A stretch of DNA of 64,000 bases, from contig CAXXVE010000001.1 in assembly GCA_963676905.2 (NCBI GenBank), positions 1,364,001 through 1,428,000 on the forward strand, read 5' to 3'. Below, piece by piece: positions 16,959 through 26,625 of this stretch. The stretch comes from Oceanispirochaeta sp963676905. Lineage in GTDB: Bacteria; Spirochaetota; Spirochaetia; DSM-2461. A model generated the notes under the pieces. That model was not told the origin of the DNA. It did no database searches and was given only the letters and a program-made list of their open reading frames with translations. Position 1 is the stretch's first letter; every line of letters begins with the position of its first letter. The translations under genes were made by a program, and so were the position numbers.

Positions 16959-18504
16959 AAAAGCAATTCTGGAACTGAGAAAAATACAGAAGATTCTGCC
17001 CGGCGGTTTCTACCTGAAGGATATCGATTTCGATCTATATCCCGGGGAAATCCATGTCGTCATGGGTGAGAACGGCTCCGGCAAGAGCTGCTTGATGCAG
17101 ATTATAAGCGGCCTCTTGAAACCGAACAACGGTGTTATGAGGGTTCTCGGAGAGAATGTGAACTTCTCGGGCGCCGATGATGCCGCAAATAAATCAGTTC
17201 TCTATATTCAGCAGAACGCCAATATCCTGAAGCATCTGACTATTCCTGAAAATATCTTCTATCATCAGATGCCCTATTCCAATAAATTTTTCAAGATAAT
17301 CGACAGACACCTTCTGAACAGAAAGTGTGCCGACATCATCAGGGATCTTGATCTGCCCTTCTCCCTGGAGGATCAGGTTTCCAGGCTGGGGCTTGCCCAG
17401 CGTCAGATCCTGGGATTCAGCCGGGCCTACGTATCCGATGCGAAAGTCGTGATCCTCGACGAACCCTCTGCGGCCCTGACAGAGCACGATCAGAAAATCC
17501 TCCACACCATTGTGGACAGTATCAAAGCCCGTGGGGGAGGCATCATCTATATCTCCCATAATCTTGATGAGATAAGGCAGTTCGGCGACAGGGTCAGTAT
17601 CCTGAGCAAGGGGGAACTGGCAGGAACACTGGATCTGAAGTCCCACAGCGATGATGACATTATCCGTCTGATGTCGGGAGCAGCTGTAAAGAACCGCTAT
17701 CCCCGCCTGTGGGTGAGTCCGGGCAAGGAACTTCTCAGGGTAGAAAACCTCAGTATGGAACCTGTTCTCAACGATATCAGTTTTAACCTGCGCAAGGGAG
17801 AGGTCGTCGGTTTGACAGGGCTGGCCGGATCGGGGCGTACCTGTCTTGCCCACTCTCTGTTCGGGGCCAACAGGCTGGACAGCGGTACGATTTATCTCGG
17901 GGGCAGAAAGGCCGGCATAAGCAGCCCGGTGGATGCCATAGGCAACGGTCTGGCTCTGATTCCTGAAGACAGGATCAGCGACTCCCTTGTGAGCTGTCTG
18001 GATGTCGCGGATAATGTATCCCTGAGCTCCCTGAACCGCTTCTCCCGTTTTGCTTCCATAGATACGACCTTCCTGAACCAGGTTGTTATGGACTATATAC
18101 AGAAGTTCAATATGGAAACCCTTGATTATGACAGGAACATCGGAGACTACGGACTGGGCAGCCAGCAGAAGGCTGTCTTCGCCAAGTGGATCATGAAGCG
18201 TTCCAAAATCTTTATCCTCGATGAGCCAACCAGATCCCTTGATATCCCCACCCGCATAGACATATACAATTCCATGAATGATCTTGTAAGCAAAGGGGCG
18301 GGGGTCCTCTTTATTTCATCGGATATAGAGGAGATCCTCGGTATGTGCGACAGGGTGCTGGTTCTTCATAATGGAGAGATTGTCTGTGACCTGAACCGGC
18401 ATCAGGCAACCAAGGAGCTGATCCTCGCCTATGCTACCGGCGAAGCCTCCCATCGCCGCTCAGCCGATGACCTGAATGAAGATTTCAGAGCTGTTCAGCC
18501 GTAG
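16951..18504 (+). CDS. Orphan sugar-type ABC ATPase, degenerate in signature motifs
   Basis: 517 residues with the two-domain MglA/RbsA layout. Domain 1 keeps Walker A GENGSGKSCLMQI and Walker B VVILDEPSAALTEHD, but its signature is LGLAQRQILGFSRA rather than LSxGQxQ. Domain 2 has GLAGSGRTCLAHSLFG, IFILDEPTRSLDIPTR and a signature reduced to YGLGSQQKAVFAKW. It overlaps the DeoR gene by 8 bases and has no permease or binding protein beside it; the next gene is convergent. It could serve a permease elsewhere, replace GguA, or act as a regulator. Function beyond ATP binding is unknown. Confidence 0.82.
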   Translation: MPEKAILELRKIQKILPGGFYLKDIDFDLYPGEIHVVMGENGSGKSCLMQIISGLLKPNNGVMRVLGENVNFSGADDAANKSVLYIQQNANILKHLTIPENIFYHQMPYSNKFFKIIDRHLLNRKCADIIRDLDLPFSLEDQVSRLGLAQRQILGFSRAYVSDAKVVILDEPSAALTEHDQKILHTIVDSIKARGGGIIYISHNLDEIRQFGDRVSILSKGELAGTLDLKSHSDDDIIRLMSGAAVKNRYPRLWVSPGKELLRVENLSMEPVLNDISFNLRKGEVVGLTGLAGSGRTCLAHSLFGANRLDSGTIYLGGRKAGISSPVDAIGNGLALIPEDRISDSLVSCLDVADNVSLSSLNRFSRFASIDTTFLNQVVMDYIQKFNMETLDYDRNIGDYGLGSQQKAVFAKWIMKRSKIFILDEPTRSLDIPTRIDIYNSMNDLVSKGAGVLFISSDIEEILGMCDRVLVLHNGEIVCDLNRHQATKELILAYATGEASHRRSADDLNEDFRAVQP

Positions 18505-19424
18505 ATCACCGACATAACAATAATCACAGCAACTGAAACCACCGTACTCAATGAGAGGGTGTTGTTCACGTAATCCAGGTTCTCCCTGTCCTCCTGTTTC
18601 ATATAGATGGAGACCACAAAGGGCGGGGGAAGCATGAACATTGTCAGAAGGGCCATCTCATAAATTCTGTCCAGCTGCATAAATCCACGGATAAGAAAAC
18701 GGTTCATAAGCAGAGCCAGAATCAGAAGCAGTGCCTTCCGGAAGAGGATTGTTTTCAGGGCCTGTGCCATTCCCTCTTTCTTAAGGCTCAGTTCATAGCC
18801 GATCATCAGGGATATAAGGGGGACAGTCAGGTTCCCTAGAAGTGTGATAAATCCGCCGAGACTGTCGGTCAGGGCATTGGGGCTGACAACATGCTTGAGA
18901 CCGCTGACGGCAAGACCTGCAAATATGGCGATGATCACGGGAGAGCTGATGAAGGACTTCACCAGCTGGGCGGCAGAGCTGCTGCCCTCCCGTTCCCGGA
19001 TGAGAAGGGCCATCAGAACAAAGAAGACAAAGAGCACCTGTCCCAGATCCATCAGGGCAATCTTTGAGAGATGTTCATTTCCATAGATGGAGAGGAACAG
19101 AGCGTAGCCGAGCATTCCCATCTCGAAGCCCCCCATCATAAGGGTCCAGTAGGGGGTCTTTATTTTGAAGAGTCCCGCAGCCGCCCGTCCGGCCAGAAGC
19201 ATCAGGCCGCAGATGGCGAATATAAGGGCTATAAGGATAAGGTAGCGGGCCTCCATCTCCATTGACGCAAAGGCCTGGAAGAGAAGGGCCGGCAGTGCCA
19301 GACCTGAAACAATTTTCTTGATATCACTGCTGCTTCCCTCTTTAAGAAAGCCGATTGTCTTGAGAAGGTAACCCAGAAGAAAGAAGAGCAGAACCGGAAG
19401 AACACTTAAAATAATATTGAACAT
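18495..19424 (-). CDS. AEC (auxin efflux carrier) family permease
   Basis: 309 residues with about ten membrane helices, typical of bacterial AEC transporters: LPVLLFFLLGYLLKTIGFL, VSGLALPALLFQAFASM at the first repeat, and LGNLTVPLISLMIGYELSL at the start of the second, the conserved crossover positions. Relatives move organic acids (malate, malonate) or amino acids. It overlaps the convergent ATPase gene by 10 bases. The GH3 glycosidase starts upstream on the same strand 40 bases away, so the two may be co-transcribed, but the substrate is not evident. Confidence 0.85.
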   Translation of the reverse strand: MFNIILSVLPVLLFFLLGYLLKTIGFLKEGSSSDIKKIVSGLALPALLFQAFASMEMEARYLILIALIFAICGLMLLAGRAAAGLFKIKTPYWTLMMGGFEMGMLGYALFLSIYGNEHLSKIALMDLGQVLFVFFVLMALLIREREGSSSAAQLVKSFISSPVIIAIFAGLAVSGLKHVVSPNALTDSLGGFITLLGNLTVPLISLMIGYELSLKKEGMAQALKTILFRKALLLILALLMNRFLIRGFMQLDRIYEMALLTMFMLPPPFVVSIYMKQEDRENLDYVNNTLSLSTVVSVAVIIVMSVIYG

Positions 19425-19464
19425 GTATCAACAATAACAGGGTACCGGCAGTTTGAAAATCTTT

Positions 19465-21633
19465 TTATTCAGTGAGGGTTAGTTTCAATGTGCGGCTGAT
19501 ATTCCTGCTGCTGTTTCCCACAAGCAGGGAGAACTCACCCTCTTCGGCGGTCCAGCCGCCTTTCCCGGGGCTGTAGTACTGAAGATCCTCGATGCCTACT
19601 GAAAATACAGCTGTTCCCGACTCTCCCGGTTTCAGAAAGATCTTTTCAAATCCCCTCAGTTCTTTTTCAGGCCGGGGCAGGGCCGACTCCTCGTCCCGTA
19701 TATAGAGCTGAATGACCTCCTTCCCCTCCATGGAGCCTCTGTTTTCAACTGTTACAGTAATCAGGCACTCTTCCCCTCTTCTGATGGTCCCGGATGAGAG
19801 CTCTGCCGACTTGATCTCAAAATCGGTATATGAAAGACCGTGTCCGAAGGGAAAGCGGGGTGCCACACTGTTGGTATCGAAGTGCCTGTACCCCACCATC
19901 AGCCCCTCTCCGTACTTCAGGGTCCACGGCTTCCGGAGGGCTTTTGTCCCCTGAGGGCCCAGGACCCTCAGGGGGGATATTTTCCCCGGGTTTTTCACAT
20001 AGTGTTTTGCAGATTCAAAATCATCCCAGTGCCGGGCCATGGTAAAGGGGAGCTTTCCCGAAGGACTGATTTCACCGAAGAGCAGTTCCGCCACGGCACG
20101 CCCCCCTCTCTCCCCCAGGTAGAAGGTGTGGAGAAGGGCCTTCACACCATGGATCCAAGACTCTGTCTCCACACCGCCTCCTGCGGTGAGAAGAACAATG
20201 GTGGAGGAGTTCAGCCTGGTGCACTCCCTTATAAGAGTACTCTGGGCAAAGGGAAGTTCCCAGCTCCGGTCATAAGCCTCGCTCTCCTCCACGCTGCTGA
20301 ACCCCGCACAGACAATGACAGCATCAGCCTCACTGATGAACTCTCTCTCCTCTCTGTCAAGCTGAGCTTTTCTCTTCTCCCATGCCATAAGACGGAGTTC
20401 CGCCTCCTCAGGAAGGAGCTCCCTTATCCCCTTTTCTATGGTCACCTTGTCGTAGCTCTTTACTCCGCAGGAACCTCCCCCGCAGGTGGTGGTATCGGAC
20501 GCGTTGAAGCCCAGAAGGGCAACTCTGCGGAGTCTCTCTCTCTTCAAGGGAAGGAGGGCCTCTTCGTTTTTCAGAAGTACAACAGCCTCTCTGGCCCCCT
20601 GGAGTGAAATTTGAGAGTGGCCGCTGCTATACTCTTCAGACCCTTCATCCTTCAGATCCCTGCTGTAGGCGCCGATTTCGATGAAGGCTCTCATCATGTT
20701 CCGGACCTTGCTGTCTATCTCCTCCTCACGGATGATTCCCTTTTTGATCAGGGGGAGCAGTCTTCTGCTGTTCATATATCTGCCCCGCGGCATCTCCAGA
20801 TCCAGCCCGGCCCTGACAGGACCCTCTGTGCTGTAGACGCAAGTCCAGTCGGAAATGACAAAGCCTTTGAATCCCCACTTTTCCCGGAGAATTTCTGTCA
20901 GAAGGGTCCTGTTCTCGCTGGCCCACTCTCCGTTAACAAGATTGTAGGCGCACATGACCGACTTGCTGCCGCCTTTCTGAACGGCCGCCTTGAAAGCGGG
21001 GAGGTATATCTCATGGAGGGTTCTCTCATCCACCTCGGAGTTCATTCTGTGGCGGTCATAGTCTGAGTTGTTGCAGGCGAAGTGTTTTACAGTTGTGATG
21101 ACTCCCCGGGACTGGACGCCTCTGATATAGGCCGCAGCCAGTTCTCCCGCAAGATAGGGGTCCTCACCGAGGTACTCGAAGTTTCGTCCGTTGGTGGGAA
21201 CCCTGTATATATTGACTCCCGGTCCCAATAGAACCGATACACCCTTGGCCCGGCACTCCTCTCCGATGGCTTCCCCCGTCTGCCTTTGAAGTTCCCGGGA
21301 CCAGGTTGCCGCCATGGCGACGGGCACGGGAAAGGCAGTGGACCGGCCGTAGCAGCGCACCCCTGCAGAGGCGTCGGTGCACCAGACATCGGGGATGTTC
21401 AGCCTCTCCACACCCCGGACGGCGAGGTTTTCCCTGCCGCCCAGCATGGCGATCTTCTCATCGGTACTCATTGCACTTATAAGCTCCTGCGCCTGAGCAT
21501 CAGCATCCTTATCAGGATCGAGTTCCGGCACCTTCAGGCTCTGTTCAAGTACTTTACCTGCCATTGCAAAGGAGCTGTCATTCTCTTCATTCATTGCACC
21601 GGCAACAATTCTTCTGATCACACTGTCGAACAT
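19465..21633 (-). CDS. Glycoside hydrolase family 3, beta-glucosidase/beta-xylosidase type
   Basis: About 722 residues with all three standard parts: TIM barrel (TDASAGVRCYG; GVNIYRVPTNGRNFEYLGEDPYLAGE; TTVKHFACNNSDYDRHRMNSEVDERTLHEIYLPAF), nucleophile Asp in GFKGFVISDW, a second alpha/beta domain (AVVLLKNEEALLPL), and a C-terminal fibronectin-III-like domain (KEVIQLYIRDEESALPRPEKELRGFEK). The ATG at 21633 is used because GGGAGGGGAAAAT precedes it. There is no signal peptide, so it acts in the cytoplasm on imported oligosaccharides, removing terminal beta-linked sugars. Confidence 0.93.
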   Translation of the reverse strand: MFDSVIRRIVAGAMNEENDSSFAMAGKVLEQSLKVPELDPDKDADAQAQELISAMSTDEKIAMLGGRENLAVRGVERLNIPDVWCTDASAGVRCYGRSTAFPVPVAMAATWSRELQRQTGEAIGEECRAKGVSVLLGPGVNIYRVPTNGRNFEYLGEDPYLAGELAAAYIRGVQSRGVITTVKHFACNNSDYDRHRMNSEVDERTLHEIYLPAFKAAVQKGGSKSVMCAYNLVNGEWASENRTLLTEILREKWGFKGFVISDWTCVYSTEGPVRAGLDLEMPRGRYMNSRRLLPLIKKGIIREEEIDSKVRNMMRAFIEIGAYSRDLKDEGSEEYSSGHSQISLQGAREAVVLLKNEEALLPLKRERLRRVALLGFNASDTTTCGGGSCGVKSYDKVTIEKGIRELLPEEAELRLMAWEKRKAQLDREEREFISEADAVIVCAGFSSVEESEAYDRSWELPFAQSTLIRECTRLNSSTIVLLTAGGGVETESWIHGVKALLHTFYLGERGGRAVAELLFGEISPSGKLPFTMARHWDDFESAKHYVKNPGKISPLRVLGPQGTKALRKPWTLKYGEGLMVGYRHFDTNSVAPRFPFGHGLSYTDFEIKSAELSSGTIRRGEECLITVTVENRGSMEGKEVIQLYIRDEESALPRPEKELRGFEKIFLKPGESGTAVFSVGIEDLQYYSPGKGGWTAEEGEFSLLVGNSSRNISRTLKLTLTE

Positions 21634-21920
21634 ATTTTCCCCTCCCGGGCTTCGGCTCCCGGCTGTTATAGAGCAATTATTTACATAATGCCACAGCCTG
21701 TCCATGAAAAAATATCTATTCTTGTTTCCTGTACTTTTAATGACGTCTTTCAGTCACCGGGCTTTGTAATTTCGAATTTTACCCGGATTTGTGCTGCTGG
21801 ATTCAGCCACTTTTTCACTCAAAATGAAGGAAGAAGTCAATTAACAGATATTAACTAATACTTCGGAATATGCTACTGTTAGTCAGCACTAATATAATTA
21901 ATAATTTCGGAGCTTTGTTT

Positions 21921-23798
21921 ATGAAAATCCGCTACAAACTATCACTGCCCATTGTAGGGCTGATTCTGCTCTTTTTTACTATCATTCTTTTTTTCGTCTC
22001 CTTCGGCCTGAGCAGTTACAGTGATATTGCCCATAAAAATTTGAAGGAGACCCTTGTTGAGGGGCACAAAAAGGAGCTGAAAACCGCTACCGAGCTGGCA
22101 TCATCCCTTATCTCCGACATCTTCAGGATCGAAGGGATCAGCGAAGATGAAAAGCTGGAGCTTGCAAGAGAGAGTATCGGGCCTCTGCGCTTTGGAAACG
22201 GGGAGTACTTTTACGCCTACAGAAAGGGGTCCGGAGTGAATCTTATTCACGGGCAGACTCCTTCAAATGAAGGCAAGTCTCTCTGGGACCTTCAGTCTCC
22301 CGACGGAGAGCAGTTCATAATCAGGGATCTGGACAAAGCCGCTGGGTCGGGGAATCTCTTTGTGGAATTCTACTGGTCCAAACCCGGGGAAGATCAGGAA
22401 AAAGTCTTTCCGAAGCTCGGGACAGCTATGATGGTACCGGGTACGGATATCTGGGTCGGAACGGGTGTCTATATTGATGATATAGAAGTGGAAATCACAT
22501 CCATTAACTCCATATTGACCGAGGCAGGAGCGGCAATGCAGAGGAATCTTCTATTTATTATGCTGGCAGCACTGCTCATTCTGTTTTTTCTGATCCTTAC
22601 TCTTATTAGAGGTGTCATTGCTCCCGTCTCGGCGCTCAGCCGCATTGCTGCCGATTCAGGAGGAACCGATTTCTCAGTTATCCCTGAAGTGAGAACACCG
22701 TTGACTCCTGATGAAACCACCGTTCTTGAGGAGAGCTTTTCAACCCTTTTTCTAAGTTTCTCCGATGTCCTGAGAGAGGTTATCGCTTCGGTGACAAGTT
22801 CAACTGATTCCGGGTCCCTTATGTACAAATCCCTCACCGAGATTAATAAGGCTCTGGAAGAGTCCGGCCTTGCCTTCAAGGAGATTGAAGCGTCTGAGAC
22901 ACAGCTTTCGAATGAGGCCGCATCCAACCTCACCCTCAGTGTCAATCTGAAGGATTTTATTGAGGGAACTGCCAAACTTGCGTCTGAGCAGACAGACTCT
23001 GTAAGGGCGGCGGCAGACTATATAGGGGCCCTTCAGAACCGGGTAAAGATGATTGCCGGGAATATTGAGGAGTACAACGGTCTTACAAGTGAGCTTGACA
23101 GCAGTGCCAGGGAGGGGGAAAAGAGAATTTCTGCCGCTGTAGAGTATCTGGAAGAGGCCGATGCCGCAGCAGGAAACATTAATAAGGCCATAGCCATGAT
23201 AAGCGACATTACCGAAAGGACCAATATTCTGGCTATTAATGCCTCAATTGAAGCGGCCAGAGCGGGGCAGGCCGGTGAAGGTTTTGCAGTGGTAGCCAAT
23301 GAGATCCGTGCTCTTGCGGCCAATTCAAGGGTCAATATGGAGCAGATCGCCCAGCAGCTCAATCAGATTGCTCAGTCCATTGTTGCAAGCCGTGAGACGA
23401 CAGTTCAGGCGGATGAGTCATTCCGTGAGATAGGCCAGCTCTCCCGCAGGGTCATCGACGGAAACAGCAGGCTCTCGACAAACAACCAGGTCATTCAGCA
23501 GATGAGCGGTGAGGTCGACGGGGTCCTTGGAAAGCTTACGGTTCAATCGGAGGAGACAGGGCGCTCTTCGGTTCAGGCTCTGGATAAGGTCAGGGAGCTT
23601 TCAACATCAGCATCCGAGCTGACTCAGCTCTCCTTGAATCTGCAGAACACAATGAATACCGTTGAAAAAAGTTATGCGAGCATCAGGGATAAGTCAGCCC
23701 TTATTCTTGAACGGGCGGAGGAGAACAATCGGAATATGGAGATCCTTTCTGTGACTGTAGGTCAGTTCAGACTGGCAGAGAAAACCCTGTCCGCCTGA
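21921..23798 (+). CDS. Methyl-accepting chemotaxis protein with single Cache domain
   Basis: About 625 residues from the ATG at 21921. Helix TM1 at ~8-30, periplasmic sensor at ~35-195 of sCache_2 type (FGNGEYFYAYRKGSGVNLIHG; MVPGTDIWVGTGVYIDDIE), TM2 at ~203-225, HAMP-like region, then a long coiled-coil signalling domain whose hairpin tip reads ITERTNILAINASIEAARAG and GFAVVANEIRALAANS. It senses an external small ligand, often a carboxylate for this sensor class, and passes the signal to CheA/CheW. Monocistronic; its end is convergent with the aldolase-like gene 11 bases on. Confidence 0.92.
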   Translation: MKIRYKLSLPIVGLILLFFTIILFFVSFGLSSYSDIAHKNLKETLVEGHKKELKTATELASSLISDIFRIEGISEDEKLELARESIGPLRFGNGEYFYAYRKGSGVNLIHGQTPSNEGKSLWDLQSPDGEQFIIRDLDKAAGSGNLFVEFYWSKPGEDQEKVFPKLGTAMMVPGTDIWVGTGVYIDDIEVEITSINSILTEAGAAMQRNLLFIMLAALLILFFLILTLIRGVIAPVSALSRIAADSGGTDFSVIPEVRTPLTPDETTVLEESFSTLFLSFSDVLREVIASVTSSTDSGSLMYKSLTEINKALEESGLAFKEIEASETQLSNEAASNLTLSVNLKDFIEGTAKLASEQTDSVRAAADYIGALQNRVKMIAGNIEEYNGLTSELDSSAREGEKRISAAVEYLEEADAAAGNINKAIAMISDITERTNILAINASIEAARAGQAGEGFAVVANEIRALAANSRVNMEQIAQQLNQIAQSIVASRETTVQADESFREIGQLSRRVIDGNSRLSTNNQVIQQMSGEVDGVLGKLTVQSEETGRSSVQALDKVRELSTSASELTQLSLNLQNTMNTVEKSYASIRDKSALILERAEENNRNMEILSVTVGQFRLAEKTLSA

Positions 23799-23809
23799 AC
23801 TGCGTAAAT

Positions 23810-24448
23810 CTATCGGTTCTTCTCGGACTGCCTGGAATACTTTTTGAGATAGACAAAGCGCATCAGTGCCGATTCAATGGCACTGATTATATGGCCTCCT
23901 CCGAGTATATATGACTCGATCCAGGCCTGGCAGGCCTTTTCGCCAACCTGGCAGACCGCATGGGCATCGTCCAGGGTGCCCGCTCCGCAGAGGGCGCCTT
24001 CTCCGTCAATAAATACGGCATTCCTCTTTTTAAGGGCTCCGCAGAGAGCCTTCAGGCTCTTTCCGCTGACTTCCGCAGCGGCAGCTCTGATACTTGTTCC
24101 GATGAGCTGGGCCATATCGTCCAGAAGGGGTTTTACAGTTTCTTTAGACTTTGAGCAGCAGAGAATGGACGGAGAGACCGCATGGATCAGGGCGTTTATA
24201 TCCTCTCTGCTCCTGTAGACTGCCAGATGGCGAAGCTGTTCCGGAGCATCCACTCCATCAGCCTCTCTGCCGCTGTCCAGGCTGATGATCAGAATATCCT
24301 CTTCCTTAAGATTCCTGAAATCTGCTCCCGGTGAAGTTATCAGCATGGATGAACCTTCTCTTATGCTCAGGCTGCTGCCATCACCCAGAAATCCTTCCTC
24401 AGCCAGCCTGGCGGCTGTCGCGCAGACAAGGGTTTTACTCTCTTTCAA
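23810..24448 (-). CDS. Degenerate class II aldolase/adducin-fold protein (probable pseudoenzyme)
   Basis: About 212 residues that align along their length with the neighbouring class II aldolase but lack its metal ligands: IHTHQQ of the active enzyme is here IHAVSP, and NHGAVCFGG is here GEGALCGAG. Starts with TTG overlapping the aldolase stop (TTGA); the well-spaced GGAGG supports it. Strict translational coupling and retention of the fold suggest a partner or regulatory subunit rather than a decaying gene. No catalytic activity of the normal type is expected. It is the last gene of the aminotransferase operon. Confidence 0.75.
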   Translation of the reverse strand: MKESKTLVCATAARLAEEGFLGDGSSLSIREGSSMLITSPGADFRNLKEEDILIISLDSGREADGVDAPEQLRHLAVYRSREDINALIHAVSPSILCCSKSKETVKPLLDDMAQLIGTSIRAAAAEVSGKSLKALCGALKKRNAVFIDGEGALCGAGTLDDAHAVCQVGEKACQAWIESYILGGGHIISAIESALMRFVYLKKYSRQSEKNR

Positions 24449-25095
24449 CTTCGGCCTCCTCTGGTCCGCAGATAGAATTCATGCATCTTTCCGGTTGAGA
24501 ATTCCTTTTCACCGGAACGTTTCAGATACTCCTTCTCAACAAAACGGGCGCAGGCCTTTTCCAGAGTCATGGCAACCAGAAAGGCTTCATCCATGTCTCC
24601 GCCAAAGCAGACGGCGCCGTGGTTGGCCATCAGGGCTGCCTTGCTTCCGCTCTCTTTCAGGGCCGCAGCGGAGGCTGTCTTCAGTTTCTTTGTTCCGGGA
24701 AGTCCGTATCCGGCACAGGGGACAACAGGGCCGATGATTCTTTCCATCTCCTCATTGTCCAGGGGAATCTCCCTGCGGGCCGCCGCCACGGCGGAGGCAT
24801 TCTGCTGATGGGTATGGATCACCGCACCTGCGGAGGGAGCCAGTTTGTAGACCTCCGCATGGAGTCCCTTCTCCGATGATGGTTTCACTCCACCGCTCCA
24901 TGCCAGATCATCAATCTGGACCTGAACGATATCCTCCGGTCTGAGGTCTTCATAGTTCCGTCCGCTGGGGGTAATGACAAAGCTGTCTTCGTCAACACGG
25001 CAGCTTATATTTCCCCAGGTCCGGGCTACAAGCCCCTCTCCTGCCAGTTTCAGTCCCGCCTGACAGACAATCTCTCTCGCTGCTTGTAAATCCAT
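24445..25095 (-). CDS. Class II aldolase (fuculose-/rhamnulose-phosphate aldolase family)
   Basis: About 216 residues from the ATG at 25095, which has AGGAG six bases upstream; longer upstream frame rejected. Active-site elements are intact: GNISCRVD with the phosphate-binding TPSG, HAEVYK, zinc ligands HTHQQN and NHGAVCFGGD. These enzymes split a 1-phosphorylated ketose into dihydroxyacetone phosphate plus an aldehyde, or act as epimerases. Encoded between the class III aminotransferase and the pseudo-aldolase, within the operon controlled by the TGAGT-N4-ACTCA operator. With the FGGY kinase across the locus it suggests phosphorylation then cleavage of an unusual sugar or amino sugar. Confidence 0.87.
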   Translation of the reverse strand: MDLQAAREIVCQAGLKLAGEGLVARTWGNISCRVDEDSFVITPSGRNYEDLRPEDIVQVQIDDLAWSGGVKPSSEKGLHAEVYKLAPSAGAVIHTHQQNASAVAAARREIPLDNEEMERIIGPVVPCAGYGLPGTKKLKTASAAALKESGSKAALMANHGAVCFGGDMDEAFLVAMTLEKACARFVEKEYLKRSGEKEFSTGKMHEFYLRTRGGRS

Positions 25096-25111
25096 TACTC
25101 TCTCCTGGAAA

Positions 25112-26584
25112 TCAGGCGCTGACGCCCTCAATGTTCTTGAATACCCGTTCAAAGCGGAGAAGGGCATCATCAATGATCTCATCACTGCAGGCGGCGGATG
25201 TATACATGCGGCTTCCCGCCAGGGTTACGATTCCCTCTGCCATATAGGCCGCTCCCATATGGGTCATGACATCTTTCCTTTTATGTATCTCCTTCAGCTT
25301 TCCAGGAATCTCCCAGAACTTAAGAAGGCTGATATCAAAGAGCATTGTTCCCACCGTTTCAAGGTGGCAGATGGAACCCTGGTTGTAGGCTACAAAGGGA
25401 AGATCATACTTTTTGATAAGCTCCTGAAGCCCTTTTGTAAGGCGGTCACCCGCTTTGCCTGCGACCTCGGCGGCATTGGTCTTTTCCATTTCGAGAATTG
25501 TATAGTATCCCGCGGCCGAGCTTAAGGGGTTGGCCGCCATTGTGCCGCCCACATGGGCCTTCTTACCCTTCTTGCCGCCGACGCCTCCTGCAAGGTAGGC
25601 CATGTATTCATCCTTTCCTCCGAGGCCTCCGGCTGAAGGGTAGCCTCCGGCTACGACTTTACCGAACACAGTAAGGTCGGGGGTTACTCCGAAATATCCC
25701 TGGGCTCCGCTCAGTCCAAGGCGGAATCCCGTCACTACTTCGTCAAAAATCAGAAGGGCGCCGTATTTGTCACAAAGCTCCCGCACCTGGGCGGGGTACT
25801 CTTTCCGAAGGGGGCGGGTACCGCTTTCGGGCCCGATGGGCTCGAGGATTACACAGGCTGTTCCGCCTCTCAGGCTGTTGCGTCTGAGAACCTTTTTAAG
25901 GGCTTTGATATCTCCGGGGAATGCCTCCTGGGTATGTCTGTAGCAGGATGCGGGGATTCCGTGGGATTCAAGGCCGCCCACACCGGGGATTCTGTTTCCG
26001 TAGGAGAGCTGGTCGCTCCATCCGTGGTAGGCTCCCCCCATCTTGACGACGTTCTTCTTCTTAGTAGCCAGCCGGGCAACCCTTATGGAGGCCATACAGG
26101 ACTCAGTGCCGGAACCGAGCATTCTGAATTTGTCCACACCGGGGTAGTGCTTCACGATCTCTCTGGCAAGTTTCATCTCATATTCATGAAAGAGTCCTGT
26201 TACGGGACCCGCTGTATTCAGGACGTCAATAATTCTGTTCCGGACGGCGTCCGGGTTGCTTCCCAGTACTGTGGGTCCCCCTGCCTGAAGGAAGTCGATG
26301 TATTCGTTGCCGTCTACATCCACAAGCTTTGCCCCTTCCGCTTTTTCAAAAGCCAGGGGAAAGGGGTAGTTGAAGGCCAGATTGTGCTGTACTCCTCCCT
26401 TGATGTACTGTTTTGCATCTTCAAGCATGGCTTTTGACTTTGTGCACCTGGTCTCAAAGTAGTTCAGATACTCTTCAAGGGCTTCTTTCTTCAGGGTGCG
26501 GATGGGCAGGGCAATCAGTGACTTCAGCTGCCTTACAACCTCATCGGCATCATGATATTCGGATATGGCGAATCCATTACTCAT
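25112..26584 (-). CDS. Class III PLP-dependent aminotransferase (GSA-aminomutase-like)
   Basis: 490 residues, longer than glutamate-1-semialdehyde aminomutase owing to an ~60-residue helical N-terminus. Fold-type I features: GSGTESCMASIRVAR (phosphate cup), GGAYHGWSDQ, LLIFDEVVTGFR with the pyridine-binding Asp, and the PLP lysine in TVFGKVVAGGYPSAG. It is not hemL by context. A strong ribosome site (CTGGAGGATTAAAAT) and promoter lie upstream. It heads an operon with an aldolase and pseudo-aldolase, so the reaction is probably amination/deamination of a carbonyl or amino sugar intermediate. The specific substrate is unknown. Confidence 0.87.
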   Translation of the reverse strand: MSNGFAISEYHDADEVVRQLKSLIALPIRTLKKEALEEYLNYFETRCTKSKAMLEDAKQYIKGGVQHNLAFNYPFPLAFEKAEGAKLVDVDGNEYIDFLQAGGPTVLGSNPDAVRNRIIDVLNTAGPVTGLFHEYEMKLAREIVKHYPGVDKFRMLGSGTESCMASIRVARLATKKKNVVKMGGAYHGWSDQLSYGNRIPGVGGLESHGIPASCYRHTQEAFPGDIKALKKVLRRNSLRGGTACVILEPIGPESGTRPLRKEYPAQVRELCDKYGALLIFDEVVTGFRLGLSGAQGYFGVTPDLTVFGKVVAGGYPSAGGLGGKDEYMAYLAGGVGGKKGKKAHVGGTMAANPLSSAAGYYTILEMEKTNAAEVAGKAGDRLTKGLQELIKKYDLPFVAYNQGSICHLETVGTMLFDISLLKFWEIPGKLKEIHKRKDVMTHMGAAYMAEGIVTLAGSRMYTSAACSDEIIDDALLRFERVFKNIEGVSA

Positions 26585-26625
26585 ATTTTAATCCTCCAGG
26601 ATAATATTGTTTAGTCATTAAGAAA

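Noticed and set aside
19840..20607. 255-residue frame antisense to the GH3 gene
   Set aside because: The GH3 frame carries all catalytic motifs; the antisense sequence is low quality and lacks motifs.
25112..26584. hemL (glutamate-1-semialdehyde aminomutase)
   Set aside because: Extended N-terminus and clear operon with aldolase genes under a TetR operator; no tetrapyrrole genes nearby.
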